A stretch of 5,847 bases of DNA from Candidatus Ethanoperedens thermophilum (lineage in GTDB: Archaea > Halobacteriota > Methanosarcinia > Methanosarcinales > EX4572-44): contig WNEG01000067.1 of the NCBI GenBank assembly GCA_012910725.1, positions 1-5,847 of the forward strand, given 5' to 3'. The position numbers and the translations under genes are program-made. This document shows, piece by piece, positions 5,811 through 5,847 of the stretch. The notes below the pieces were generated by a model. The model worked only from the letters and a program-made list of their open reading frames with translations, ran no database searches and was not told the DNA's origin. Position 1 is the stretch's first letter; each line of letters opens with the position of its first letter.

Positions 5811-5847
5811 AGACGTGACGCGGGAATCGTGTAAGTATTATGTATCT

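Noticed and set aside
5791..5847. Possible terminal inverted repeat of an insertion sequence at the right edge
   Set aside because: GTCATGACAAATTAA and the following bases feel like an IS end, but no transposase, partner repeat or target duplication is in the window, so it cannot be supported.
1..5847. CRISPR array, tRNA or rRNA gene
   Set aside because: No regularly spaced repeats were found, and no cloverleaf or rRNA signature was recognised by eye on either strand.

Overview
The window looks like a piece of a euryarchaeal chromosome, most likely a methanogen or a related Methanosarcinia/ANME/Syntrophoarchaeia-type lineage. The evidence is the gene order mevalonate kinase - isopentenyl phosphate kinase - type 2 IPP isomerase - archaeal RNase J, together with a bacterial-type ClpB. 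The lineage below phylum level is a guess. All supported genes are on the + strand.

Layout. Positions 1-720 hold the 3' end of clpB, a disaggregase whose Walker A motif lies off the left edge. Positions 721-1571 are an accessory interval. In it, a 47-residue ORF resembling the C-terminal tail of restriction/methylase-type proteins overlaps a DUF4258-like gene with a TTG start. That gene overlaps a DUF2283-like gene, and a second, decayed copy of the tail sequence follows. The two tail copies form a direct repeat (772-850 and 1361-1439; 62 of 79 bases identical by hand count) that brackets the small gene pair. Hand counts of four sequence lines each give about 36% GC for 901-1140, 54% for 61-300 in clpB and 47% for 1621-1860 in mvk. 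The interval is therefore compositionally distinct and looks inserted or rearranged.

Positions 1572-5657 are a tight operon of four genes. mvk and ipk overlap by GTGA, ipk and fni overlap by ATGA, and fni and rnj are separated by 17 nt carrying a strong Shine-Dalgarno site. Mvk makes mevalonate 5-phosphate. IPK later phosphorylates isopentenyl phosphate to IPP in the archaeal variant of the mevalonate pathway. Fni interconverts IPP and DMAPP, the starting units for archaeal ether-lipid chains. RNase J is an RNA-decay enzyme with no chemical role in the pathway, but its gene is repeatedly found beside these genes in methanogens. A hairpin with a T6 tract at 5697-5749 ends the operon. The prenyltransferase gene idsA, which follows rnj in some methanogens, is not seen in the last 190 nt.

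No CRISPR array, RNA gene or complete mobile element is visible. The most unusual part is the 0.8-kb interval between clpB and mvk. It may be a small toxin-antitoxin-like module associated with restriction-enzyme tail peptides, but this is an inference and not a demonstrated new system.
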